From Bin34 sp965219935 (GTDB taxonomy: Bacteria > Chloroflexota > Anaerolineae > Caldilineales > Caldilineaceae): DNA of 64,000 nt. Positions 8,515 to 16,855 of this stretch are shown here, piece by piece. Numbering within the stretch: position 1 is the stretch's first letter; every line of letters begins with the position of its first letter. The stretch is from NCBI GenBank assembly GCA_965219935.1, contig CBDCOU010000003.1, positions 62,001-126,000 of the forward strand, written 5' to 3'. The translations under genes were made by a program, and so were the position numbers. The notes under the pieces are model-generated. The model did not search any database and was not told where the DNA came from. It saw nothing but the letters and a program-made list of their open reading frames with translations.

Positions 8515-10326
8515 CTAGTGCATTGTGTCATTCTGTCCTTGGCCCGCCAAGCATTTGAGGCGCTTACGGAATGCATTCCATCGTTCCTCTATGAATTCCT
8601 CGAAGTCGTCTGGGGTAAACGGTTCCCGCACCAGAATTTCGAAGGCGCTGTGTGAGATGAAGTGGGACTCCATGATCTTGAAAATCTCCGCTTCACCATT
8701 CTTGACGATAAGCTCTGGCAAGTACTCGTTAGGAAGGCGATCCTTGATGATGTCACGATTGGTCTTACTGGTTAGTGGTGTCCGGTTGAGGATAGAGTCG
8801 ATTGATGTGTGCAGCGCGTACTCACTTCCAAGGCTCTTGGGAACGATATGGTGGTCGTCAAGGTCGTCGTGCTGGGGTACGTTGCCGGATATCCAATCTC
8901 GAGCGCCGCTGAGTACCAACAGGTTGAACAGTCCGTTATAGACAGACGTGCCCCGCCGGGTCTCACGCTTGAGATCGATCTCCCCGACACTTCTCCGGAA
9001 CTCGGCAACTGGCTCCGGTTCGGCACTGTCATCGGCGAACCATGCCTTCACATCCGTGTAGTCGCGAGCGCTGGTGGACTCAACCGCGCCTGAATAGCGG
9101 TTTGTGAAGACGCAGGCCCAGTACCAGCGGCGAATCTTGCCTTGAGCGTCCAGCCTTTGCTCTGGTGGAAGTTGGTCAGCTTCCGCCTGTAGTGCCGCGA
9201 AGGCTGGCAGGATGGAAGCGTAGGGCAGGTACCAAGATGCGATAGCACCAAATTCCTGTGGGTGGCGCAGCAGTTTGATTGCCTGTTCCAATGCATTGAC
9301 CGCTTGGTGCCAGAGCTTCTCGAAATCCGTACTGTCGGCAATGAGAATATCTGGACGGAGAACACCGTCTGGTCCACGTACCTGCCTTCGGCTGCCAGGA
9401 ATGAGGTGGTATAGATACTTTGGTGAACAGTACGCTTGGAGGAGTATGGACATTACCTGCAGTACGTACACATTCATCCGTCTGGCCTCAACGAACTCCA
9501 GACGAGGCGCTGCCTTTTGCCAAAGCTGCTGTCTGAGCCGTAGCCCCTTTGGCCTCAGAAGTGCATTAAGCAGGTCAAAAATATCCAATCGAACTCCCCG
9601 ACTGTTGATCTGCGTAAAGATGTCGCAGACCTTGGCGAGTTCAAGATCTCGATCCAGCTCGATATAGGAAATCTGGTACTGCTGGGTGAGGCCGTGCAGG
9701 TGCTTACCAAACCGCTTGGCGTTCTCCGCGTAGCGCTCGGCTTTTTCGGCCTCGGGGCCCTCGCGTTCCGCCGCTGCTTCCCGCCAGTGATTCTCATAAT
9801 CCTGTGCCCAGTTTGGCAGAGCCCAATGGTCGTCCGACCCGACCACTGCGAGTGGGAACATGTGTTCCTCGAACTGACGTGTCCGATTGTTCAGGAGATT
9901 CGAACCGCGACGAGTCCAGTAGTACACAAATGCTTCGTCATGAACTTCATCCATGAACAGGTCTACTCTGATGAAGTAAAGGAAGCGGTTGTGGCGTTTG
10001 GGCGCTGGCTTGTTGGGTGCCATGAACGCGTAGTACATGGCCGTGAGGCGTTGCTGGCCATCTAGGACGATATCGGTCCGGTCATCTCCACCTTCGAAGG
10101 CATAGATGGGCTCACAAGAAAGCGCCTCAAAGTTTTCGTTCTTACCTTTCCACAGAAGCAAGCTGCCGATGTAGTAGTCACGGAAAATGGAGCGCATGAG
10201 CTCGTTAATGTCCCACGGTTCCCATTCGAAATCACGCTGGAAGTCCGGGATTACGTACCGGCCCTCGCGCAAATGACTGACCATGTTGCCGAGGTTCACA
10301 TGGCCGGGTTTCTGAGAATCCTTCAT
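8515..10326 (-). CDS. DUF262 + HNH nuclease protein, GmrSD-like
   Basis: A 603-residue protein joining an N-terminal DUF262 (ParB/GmrS-like) domain to a C-terminal HNH-type nuclease. DUF262 shows IPDFQRDFEW at 26-35 and the nucleotide-binding DGQQRLTAMYY at 89-99. The nuclease shows DDHHIVPKSLG near 490-500, followed by SILNRTPLTSKTNR at about 511-524, the usual His-His...Asn arrangement. Such fused proteins resemble the type IV, modification-dependent restriction system GmrSD, which cuts modified phage DNA. The start has a strong AGGAGG 9 bases upstream. No methylase is adjacent, which fits a stand-alone type IV enzyme. The target modification is unknown. Confidence 0.8.
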   Translation of the reverse strand: MKDSQKPGHVNLGNMVSHLREGRYVIPDFQRDFEWEPWDINELMRSIFRDYYIGSLLLWKGKNENFEALSCEPIYAFEGGDDRTDIVLDGQQRLTAMYYAFMAPNKPAPKRHNRFLYFIRVDLFMDEVHDEAFVYYWTRRGSNLLNNRTRQFEEHMFPLAVVGSDDHWALPNWAQDYENHWREAAAEREGPEAEKAERYAENAKRFGKHLHGLTQQYQISYIELDRDLELAKVCDIFTQINSRGVRLDIFDLLNALLRPKGLRLRQQLWQKAAPRLEFVEARRMNVYVLQVMSILLQAYCSPKYLYHLIPGSRRQVRGPDGVLRPDILIADSTDFEKLWHQAVNALEQAIKLLRHPQEFGAIASWYLPYASILPAFAALQAEADQLPPEQRLDAQGKIRRWYWACVFTNRYSGAVESTSARDYTDVKAWFADDSAEPEPVAEFRRSVGEIDLKRETRRGTSVYNGLFNLLVLSGARDWISGNVPQHDDLDDHHIVPKSLGSEYALHTSIDSILNRTPLTSKTNRDIIKDRLPNEYLPELIVKNGEAEIFKIMESHFISHSAFEILVREPFTPDDFEEFIEERWNAFRKRLKCLAGQGQNDTMH

Positions 10327-10617
10327 AGTGACACGCCTCCTGTGTCGTATCTTGCCAAGGCTATTTCATCCAGTCGGCAGGGCTTGCAGACTGCAGGATG
10401 TGGCATTGCTACTTACCTCGGCCAACTGCTGGGCGCGAGCGGCAGCCGGATCCGAGGACTGGGATTGAGGACGGACGTGACTGGGGGCGAGGCTCCAGAA
10501 CGACAGGACGCAGTGCCCGGAACACTGCACAGTAATCCACAACGGCAGCGTTGGCGATCCACTTTCCCGCCGTGTATGGCAGTGCCATTCTGTCCGATTC
10601 CTGTGTTTCGGTTGGAA

Positions 10618-11268
10618 CTATGCCGCATCCTGCCAGTTGCGAAGCAGAAGGCGGGCCTTGGTGATCAGGACATCCTGGCGGATGTCGCTGCCCACCAGTG
10701 AACTGCCAATGCCCACGCCCGCGGCGCCGGCCCGGCGGTAGGAGCCGATGTTGTCGGCGTCGATGCCGCCCGTCGGCACAAACTCCATGTCGGACAGTGG
10801 TGCCTTGACCGCCTTGAGATAGGCGGGGTCGGGGCAGGGAAACAGCTTCACCATCGTGCAACCAAGCTGAAAGGCCTGTTGCGCCTCGGTGGGTGTGAAA
10901 ATCCCCGGCAGGAACAGTACATCGGCCTTGACAGCGACCCGAACGCTGTCCGGATCAAGGCAGGGGGACACCAGGAATTCGGCGCCGGCCTCAATGGCAG
11001 CCGCAGCCTGGTCCGCAGTACGGATGGTGCCCGCGCCGATCGCCATGCTGTCGTCGTAGCGTTGGCGGAGGGTTTGAATCGCGGTCAGCGCGTCCGGCGT
11101 GTTCATCGTGATTTCCAACAACAACAGGGGCGCGGCCAGCATTGCATCCGCAACGGTGATGATCTCCGGCAGCGAATAGCCTCCGCGCACAATCGCCACG
11201 AGCCCTTCTTCCCGGATCCGCGTCTGCATCGCGGCCGTGCGCGAACTGCCCGTTGTTCTTGCGGTCAT
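10618..11268 (-). CDS. eda: KDPG/KHG-type aldolase
   Basis: A 216-residue class I aldolase of the Eda/DgoA family, which cleaves 2-keto-3-deoxy-6-phosphogluconate or related keto-acids to pyruvate and an aldehyde. The Schiff-base lysine is K141 in TMVKLFP and the general base glutamate is E52 in LLEITMNTP. The arginine that follows this glutamate by four residues in E. coli Eda is Asn56 here, so the exact sugar acid (gluconate or galactonate series) is open. The gene starts with an ATGA overlap on the selD stop, so the two form an operon. Confidence 0.85.
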   Translation of the reverse strand: MTARTTGSSRTAAMQTRIREEGLVAIVRGGYSLPEIITVADAMLAAPLLLLEITMNTPDALTAIQTLRQRYDDSMAIGAGTIRTADQAAAAIEAGAEFLVSPCLDPDSVRVAVKADVLFLPGIFTPTEAQQAFQLGCTMVKLFPCPDPAYLKAVKAPLSDMEFVPTGGIDADNIGSYRRAGAAGVGIGSSLVGSDIRQDVLITKARLLLRNWQDAA

Positions 11269-12326
11269 ACCACCTCGATCCCCGCTCCGGCCTCAACCTC
11301 GCCTATACACCAGCAGTCCTGACCAAGGTCCTGGCAAGCTTTTTCGAAAGTTCCCTCGCATCCCTGCGGTACCGCGAGCAGCAGGCCGCCGCTGGTCTCC
11401 GCTTCCCAAAGTACCTGCCGGAGCTCGGGCGCCACGGTGTCCGCGAAGCGTACGGACTGTCCGAAGTGCTCCGGATTGCGCTGGGCCGCCCGGGTCTGCA
11501 CTCCGTTTTGTGCGTAGGCGAGGACGTTTGGCAGCAGGGGCACTGAATCGGCCTTGATGCGGAGACCGCAACTGGTCTGTGCGTCGGGGCCCAACATTTC
11601 GCAGGCATGGCCCAGTAGGCCGAAACCGGTCACATCAGTGCCGCGCCTGGTACCGGACGTCCGGGCCGCTGTGGCGGCCGCCGCATTCAGCGACAGCATG
11701 GATTGGATGGCTGCCTCCAGGTCTCGGGGAACAATCAGTGAGTGCGTCTCCACGATGTGGGCCGTGGTCACGATGCCGGTCCCTAGGGGCTTGGTCAGCC
11801 ACAGCGTCTGGCCCGGGTCCAGGCTTTCACCCTTGGTGAGCAGACAGTCCGGGTCTCCCAGGCCGGTCACGGACAATCCGTAGAACAGTTCGGGGTTTGT
11901 CACCGTGTGCCCGCCGGCCACCACGCCTCCGGCTTCCCGGACCTTTTTGGCACCGCCGGCCAGGATGGCAGACAGGATGTCGAGACTGATCCCTTCGGGC
12001 ATGCCGGCGATGTTCAGGGCAAACAAAACTTCGCCACCCATGGCAAAGACATCGCTCATGGCGTTGGCGGCCGCGATGGCCCCGAAGGTTTCGGGATCAT
12101 CGACGATGGGGGTGAAGAAGTCCGCGGTTTGGATCAGGGCCTGATCTTCATGCAGGGTCCATACGGCGGCATCGTCGGGCTTTTGGATGCCGGCCCGCAA
12201 GGCTCCATTGCCGGAACCCTGCATTTCGTTCAGTTGTCGCAGAACCTGCGACAGCTCCCGAGGCGGGAGTTTCGATGCTCAGCCGGCGCAAGAGGCGAGC
12301 GTCGTCAGCTTGATGTCCGGATCCAC
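11265..12326 (-). CDS. selD: Selenide, water dikinase SelD, a Sec-containing selenoprotein
   Basis: SelD makes selenophosphate from selenide and ATP. A conventional reading from the ATG at 12224 lacks the catalytic N-terminus. Reading the same frame upstream gives VDPDIKLTTLASCAG-U-ASK followed by LPPRELSQVLRQLNE, where U is a TGA at 12281-12279 (codon 16). This places selenocysteine at the position of the catalytic Cys of the GCxCK-type motif, with the essential Lys kept. The GTG at 12326 is the only start codon between the TGA and an upstream in-frame TAG. The total is 353 residues, the normal SelD length. Downstream motifs such as DDAAV, AANAMSDVFAMGG, VAGGHT and GTDVTGFGLLGH are intact. 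Two hairpins follow the TGA. Confidence 0.9.
12235..12269 (-). promoter_or_regulatory. Candidate bacterial SECIS element in selD
   Basis: Immediately 3' of the in-frame TGA (12281-12279) the mRNA can form two perfect hairpins. The first has CTCCCG/CGGGAG arms with a CCT loop (12269-12255). The second has TGTCGCAG/CTGCGACA arms with a GTT loop (12253-12235). The apical GU of the second lies about 34 bases after the TGA, within the range accepted for bacterial SECIS elements that recruit SelB. Which hairpin is active is not decided by sequence alone. Confidence 0.6.
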
Positions 12327-12360
12327 GGGTTCGGGTTGCGGTGGCTTGGTGGTTCGACGG

Positions 12361-13252
12361 TCAGTCTAGGGGTTGATGCAGGAATTTTGGGGATTTTGCT
12401 TGCCGGTTTGAACGGTCCTGGCACATGGTGAGGACCGATTTTGCCTCCACCAACATCTGGTCCCAACGGTGTTCAGCATGTAGATACATGCGCCCGTTTT
12501 CGGTCCAATAGGCGGTCACAGCCGACATTGCGGCGGATGTTCCGAGGTCGATGCCCCAGACAGGATTGCCGATATTGGGCATTTCCCGCTCACTGGCGAG
12601 CCAAACGTCCGCATCCAGTTGGGGGCTCAACGGTGTCGGAAACCCCGAGGTTGAGCCGCAGAGCCTTGAATGCGGTCAGCAGGGACGGGTCGCGCTTGGC
12701 GGACTTCACTTCCTTGCGGTAGGCCCGTTCCAGGTCCGGGAAGTAGCGGAGGCTCGGGTTGGCCCGCAGCCACGTGCGTTTCTGCCCGATGGGGTCGTCT
12801 GAACGGGCCGCGAACGTCATGGTGAAGTCCGCGTCGGCCAGCAACCGCTCGAACGGGTGCGACGGCGTGGAGGCCCTGGTTCCGATGGCTACGAGCCTCG
12901 AGTCCGGTATCGAGCCCATCGCCGTCCGGAGAGCCGCCAGCATTGCGTCAACCCGGGTACGTGGCCACTGTGCGACCTCATCGGCAATCACGAGGCTGGG
13001 AGCTGCACCGTGCAGCCTGGCGGGGTCCGAGGCCTTCACCATCAGGAGCACGCCCGTGTCCTTCGACACTACCCGGAGGTTGTTGGCCGTGTCGTAGACC
13101 TTGAAGGCCGGCAGGTTGGGCGTGATGAAACGTTTGACGTGTCGGAACAGGACCTCCCCCTGTTCCTTCGACGACGTGGCCGACCTGCAGGCGACCTTGG
13201 GCCACAACCGCCGGGCCACACCTCCGCACTGGAAGGTCAAGGCCGATGCCAT
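12361..13252 (-). pseudogene. Phage terminase large subunit, frameshifted remnant
   Basis: Two frames together encode a terminase large subunit. The 5' part carries the ATPase segment SLVIADEVAQWPRTRVDAML with acidic Walker B residues, and RLNLGVSDTVEP. The 3' part resumes with LDADVWLASERE and the nuclease-domain strand VWGIDLGTSAAMSAVTAYW. Removing one C from a five-C run (12621-12625) restores a continuous EPQLDADVW reading. The N-terminal ATPase region with Walker A is missing, and a stop lies shortly upstream. The gene is therefore truncated and shifted. A single homopolymer error could explain the shift but not the missing N-terminus. Confidence 0.75.
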
Positions 13253-13312
13253 TCTGGCCCAACTGACCCAGATCCGCAGAACTTACGAAATAGTGCACTC
13301 GGTGTGGATTCC

Positions 13313-13603
13313 TCACTCCTCCTCTGCGGTGCGCCGGCTCCCCCGATTTGTACCGGCAGGGGTCCCCACGGGGTAGGGCAGGAGATTGCCGTTGGCATCA
13401 TGGGTTGGCGGATCATCGAAGCCGATGTAAATGCGGCCAGGCACTAATCGCCACTGCAAGTACAGCTCGTACAGACGAAGGGCGTTGTCATAGGACGATC
13501 TTGGTGGCGGACGATCCAGCCATTCAGGGCTTAGCCCGTGGACTTCCTGCATGACCTCTCGCAACTCATCAAGAAACGTTCGGTATTGTTCGGTGTTGTT
13601 CAC
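13313..13603 (-). CDS. Small hypothetical protein, probably phage-derived
   Basis: A 96-residue protein from a GTG start with GGAGA 8 bases upstream. An upstream in-frame ATG pair at 13636-13631 is possible but lacks a ribosome-binding site. The N-terminal half is helical (TEQYRTFLDELREVMQEVHG). The C-terminal half is Pro/Gly-rich (IYIGFDDPPTHDANGNLLPY). I do not recognise the family. It sits just upstream of the terminase remnant on the same strand, the place of a packaging-module gene in many prophages. Confidence 0.45.
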   Translation of the reverse strand: MNNTEQYRTFLDELREVMQEVHGLSPEWLDRPPPRSSYDNALRLYELYLQWRLVPGRIYIGFDDPPTHDANGNLLPYPVGTPAGTNRGSRRTAEEE

Positions 13604-13762
13604 GGCATCGTCTCCATGACTGATGGGTTTCATCATCCTACAGGGTGCTGGCGCAAGCCATACAAAGGCGGTCGAACGGACAATTAGCCGGCAAAAGCAC
13701 GCATTCCCCGAAACGCCGCCGGTAGACCTCGCACTGGCTACTGTTGGCATACCCGGGAGATG

Positions 13763-14212
13763 TCATCGATTTGCCATGTTCAGCAATTCCTGCCACGCGT
13801 CGTCCGCCGGTGCTGACATGTCCGCGTCCCAGTTCTCTTTAAACCAGCCGACGGCATCCTGCGCCGTGTCCGGTGCCAGTACGAGGTTGAATTCCCCGCG
13901 CTCCGCCAAGCCGGACTGCGAGAGGTTAGAACTGCCGGTGAGTCCCCTCCATGCGTCCGATTGGGTGCGGAGTAGATACAGCTTGGCATGGATCTGGTCC
14001 TGGGGGTGTCTCAGGCGGACCTGCAGTCGTCCGGACTGCCAATGGGTGTTCAGTCGGGCCAGCACAGAGGTGGTATCCAGGCCAGAGGCTCGGGTTCCGT
14101 ACTTCATCGAGTGTTGGATGTAATCGGCATGTGCCTTCGATGTCTTGGCCAAGTAATTCCAGTGGCTTGGAGCCTTGCCGATAAGCAGGCGCGCGACACC
14201 GTCAGCTGCCAT
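13763..14212 (-). pseudogene. PLD-superfamily protein, N-terminally truncated
   Basis: The 149 residues from the ATG at 14212 contain one HxK motif in IHAKLYLL and GSSNLSQSGL at about residues 74-103, the second half of a phospholipase-D-type (HKD) active site. The frame stays open to a TAA near 14289 and the extra sequence (TVLANFPGIDTDINLIEQWL) looks genuine, but it has no good start codon. PLD domains of this kind occur at the N-terminus of SNF2/DEAD-type helicases and in defence proteins. This copy lacks both the first half of the domain and any helicase, so it is called a fragment. Confidence 0.6.
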
Positions 14213-14326
14213 CAGGTCCAGCCACTGTTCGATCAGGTTGATATCTGTGTCGATGCCAGGGAAGTTGGCCAGGACCGTTTGCCGGAATGATTACTCCATG
14301 TCATGACCCCGCGTGTCGGTGGGGGG

Positions 14327-15343
14327 TCAGATGCCGTTCCGCCAACCGTCCTCCTTGCGGTATACGTAATCGGGTTCGTCGGGACCCAGCACCTGCATGC
14401 GCTCCTCTGCAGCGAATTCCGTCATCGCCATGCGTACGGACTGCCGGGCCATGGCGATCAGAAAGTCGGTCAGCACCGACAGATCTCCCACGTCCGCCGC
14501 TTGCATGGCAGACAGGTAGTAACTGCGATCTTGGCGGTGGACACAGATGGGCAGCCAGCCTGCGCGTATCAGGTGCCAGTTCAGGAGCACGCGGCCTGTG
14601 CGCCCGTTGCCATCCGCGAAGGGGTGAATCTGGATAAAGCGGTGGTGCAGCCAAGCACCCGTCAGCAATGGATGCTGCCTGGTCCGGTACTGGCCGTAGA
14701 GGTCTAGCAGGAGGTCCAGCTGGGGGTCCACCTGCTCCGGTGGTGCGTAAAGATGAATCGTTCCGTCGGGCCGCGTGGGGTTGTTGGGATAGTCCTTCCA
14801 CACTCCGCGTCGCAACCTGCGTTGCACGGGCCGTCCCAGCATGTCCACTGCATGGTGTGTTTCCTGGTGGGCAGTGATTTGGGCGTGCAACTCGCGCATG
14901 GCGTGCTTGGTGATGGGGCGGTCCTCGCGAATAAAGGCGTAGACCATTTCGGCAGCCGCGATATGGTCCTGCAGCACGGTCACCAGATGCTCCGGTTCCA
15001 CGTCCACGCCCTGCCGACGCACATGCTCCGCACGGAAACCTTCCCGCAGCAAAGTTTGCGTGACGCCGTGGGTAGGGTTGTACAGGCCCTCGATCACACC
15101 GGTCTCGATGGCCATGCTGCGCTCCAGGCGTTCCAGACCCTCCCGGAGCCGATCCTGCGCCGTAGGGGTCGCGCGTAGGGTTTGGAAACGCAGGTTCCAT
15201 TCATCCTCGTAGTCGAACGCGCGTTCCGTGTCCGCGGCAGCCAGGGTCTGGATGCCCTTCCAGTCAGCGTAACGGGTTTCTCTTTCCTTCTCCCGGTCGC
15301 CGCGCCGCGGCAGGCGCGGTTCCCGCGGAGATTGCAGTTTCAT
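14327..15343 (-). CDS. Fic-family AMP-transferase with N-terminal inhibitory helix
   Basis: A 338-residue Fic/DOC protein. The catalytic motif is HPFADGNGRTGR at 240-251 and the beta-hairpin flap region precedes it. A TGVIEG motif at 81-86 fits the (S/T)xxxE(G/N) inhibitory helix, so this is a self-inhibited (class II) enzyme. The family transfers AMP, or less often other phosphate-containing groups, to hydroxyl side chains of target proteins. The start at 15343 has GGAG 7 bases upstream; a longer frame to 15523 exists. The C-terminus has no recognised DNA-binding domain. A palindrome at 15454-15473 lies in its upstream region. Confidence 0.85.
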   Translation of the reverse strand: MKLQSPREPRLPRRGDREKERETRYADWKGIQTLAAADTERAFDYEDEWNLRFQTLRATPTAQDRLREGLERLERSMAIETGVIEGLYNPTHGVTQTLLREGFRAEHVRRQGVDVEPEHLVTVLQDHIAAAEMVYAFIREDRPITKHAMRELHAQITAHQETHHAVDMLGRPVQRRLRRGVWKDYPNNPTRPDGTIHLYAPPEQVDPQLDLLLDLYGQYRTRQHPLLTGAWLHHRFIQIHPFADGNGRTGRVLLNWHLIRAGWLPICVHRQDRSYYLSAMQAADVGDLSVLTDFLIAMARQSVRMAMTEFAAEERMQVLGPDEPDYVYRKEDGWRNGI

Positions 15344-15972
15344 GGTCAGTCTCCGGTCGGTGTAGCGTGCAGGGCCTGCCAGCGGTGTCCCTTTCCAGTG
15401 TTCAACGCAGCATACCCTATCAGCACCGTCATTTTTGGAGTATGTTGTCGGGAGCGACTGAACCTTCAGTCGCGGACGCGCCTTAGTGCAGCAGGGACGA
15501 AGACGAGGCATGGGACTGCCCATCGGTGGGCAGGTTATGGGGACAACCCCCGAAAGAGCCTGTGGACTTCACTGTTGAAGCACTGGCCCGATTTCCGGGA
15601 AAGGTATCGAGCCAGGCTACTGATGGGGCTATTTCGTGCAACAGGCGGAGGTCCCCAATCTGCATGCGGTGTTCTGCGTACCTCTGTGCATGCCCCAGGT
15701 CATGATCATGGAAGACTTGGATCGGATATTCGGACCAGGAAACAAAGTAGGAACCGATGCTACATGGCTTGGTTGAGCCAACCGTTGGCGCCTGTCATGG
15801 CAGCGGCAGATTTCGCATCGGGCCTCCGTCGGGTCTGGAAGGCTCTCGTCCCATGTGACCCGCGGACACTATCGTCGCGACGCGGTGTTGTCCTCCCACT
15901 GGCAGAACAGGTTGACGGAATGAAAGCGCGGCCTCCACTGGTATGCCTACAACTCTATGGTCACCACATCCC
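15344..15972. other. Gene-free interval upstream of fic
   Basis: About 630 bases without a convincing coding frame on either strand. The only structure seen is the 9-bp-arm inverted repeat at 15454-15473. The rest is compositionally ordinary. Confidence 0.4.
15454..15473. repeat. Perfect inverted repeat upstream of fic
   Basis: Nine-base arms GCGACTGAA and TTCAGTCGC are separated by CC. It lies 111 bp upstream of the fic start. It could be an operator for an autoregulated toxin-like gene or a transcript hairpin; no T-tract follows. Confidence 0.4.
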
Positions 15973-16722
15973 TCAGCGATGGTCCTGCCCTCCGTCGGCT
16001 TCCTCTTGCGGAGCCGAGTCCCAGGCTGTCAAGAGAGGTCCGTCCCTTTCCCGTTCCCTGAACCAGTCATTGACAAGCTGGGCCAAATCCTGCTCTGCTC
16101 GTTCAGGGGAAAGCCCACTGAACTTGAACACGTCTTGCCGAGTAGTACTCGTGCCCACACTTGCATAGCCTTTTCCAGGAAGATGGCGGTGAAGATACTT
16201 CTCAAGATCCCTGCGCTCGGCTCGCTTGAGTTCATCAGGGAGAGGATGCTTCCACCAAGCCGTCTCTTCACCATGTGGGATGTTCTGGCGTGTAGATTCC
16301 TCACTGGCCCGTTTCACAGGGTGCCTGTCCGTTTCGCCTACCCGAAACCACTTTCCAAAATACAAGCGGTTGGCATACACCCAGGATTTAGGCTCTGGGG
16401 GCATGGATGGCAGATCGTCTTGCTTGATGTCGAGTTCGTATTCTTGCGCACAGGCTTGGCCCAAACTGGAGCATTGAGCCAATTCGTCGTCCGAGCGCTG
16501 GTTGGCGATCTCCAGTTGTCGAATGGTCCCCATGCCTACTGCTGTGCCTTCGAGACAATGCAAGGGTATCTGCGCCGCGCGTGCGGCCGCACGCACTTTT
16601 TTGGCATGGGGCCCGCAATGCCTCACATAAGTCAGCGTGCGTTTCTGATATGCCCTGTTGAAGTCGTCAATGGCAGACCGCAACTCAAGTGGATATTCTT
16701 GGGGGATGGCATCGGTAGGCAT
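15973..16722 (-). CDS. Hypothetical protein, 249 aa
   Basis: I do not recognise this protein. It is soluble and charged. An N-terminal helical part includes YVRHCGPHAKKVRAAARAA. The middle is Trp/Pro-rich (PPEPKSWVYANRLYFGKWFR) and the C-terminus is strongly polar (DWFRERERDGPLL, then a Glu/Gly/Asp tail). There is no signal peptide or membrane segment. It lies alone between the fic region and the SH3b gene with no clear ribosome-binding site, so the exact start is uncertain. Confidence 0.5.
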   Translation of the reverse strand: MPTDAIPQEYPLELRSAIDDFNRAYQKRTLTYVRHCGPHAKKVRAAARAAQIPLHCLEGTAVGMGTIRQLEIANQRSDDELAQCSSLGQACAQEYELDIKQDDLPSMPPEPKSWVYANRLYFGKWFRVGETDRHPVKRASEESTRQNIPHGEETAWWKHPLPDELKRAERRDLEKYLHRHLPGKGYASVGTSTTRQDVFKFSGLSPERAEQDLAQLVNDWFRERERDGPLLTAWDSAPQEEADGGQDHR

Positions 16723-16855
16723 GGGGCGGAGTTCCGTGGGTCAACAAGAGGCTTGTGTCATCCGGTAACAGGTGGAGGTGGCGAGCAACAGTCATATGTT
16801 CCATCAATTTCCATCAGGATGTATAGGTTGTCTCCGGTGCACATCGCCTGTGTGA

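Noticed and set aside
12361..13252. Second Sec-type read-through as the explanation for the broken terminase
   Set aside because: The interruption is a one-base shift at a C-run, not an in-frame TGA, and terminases have no Sec position.
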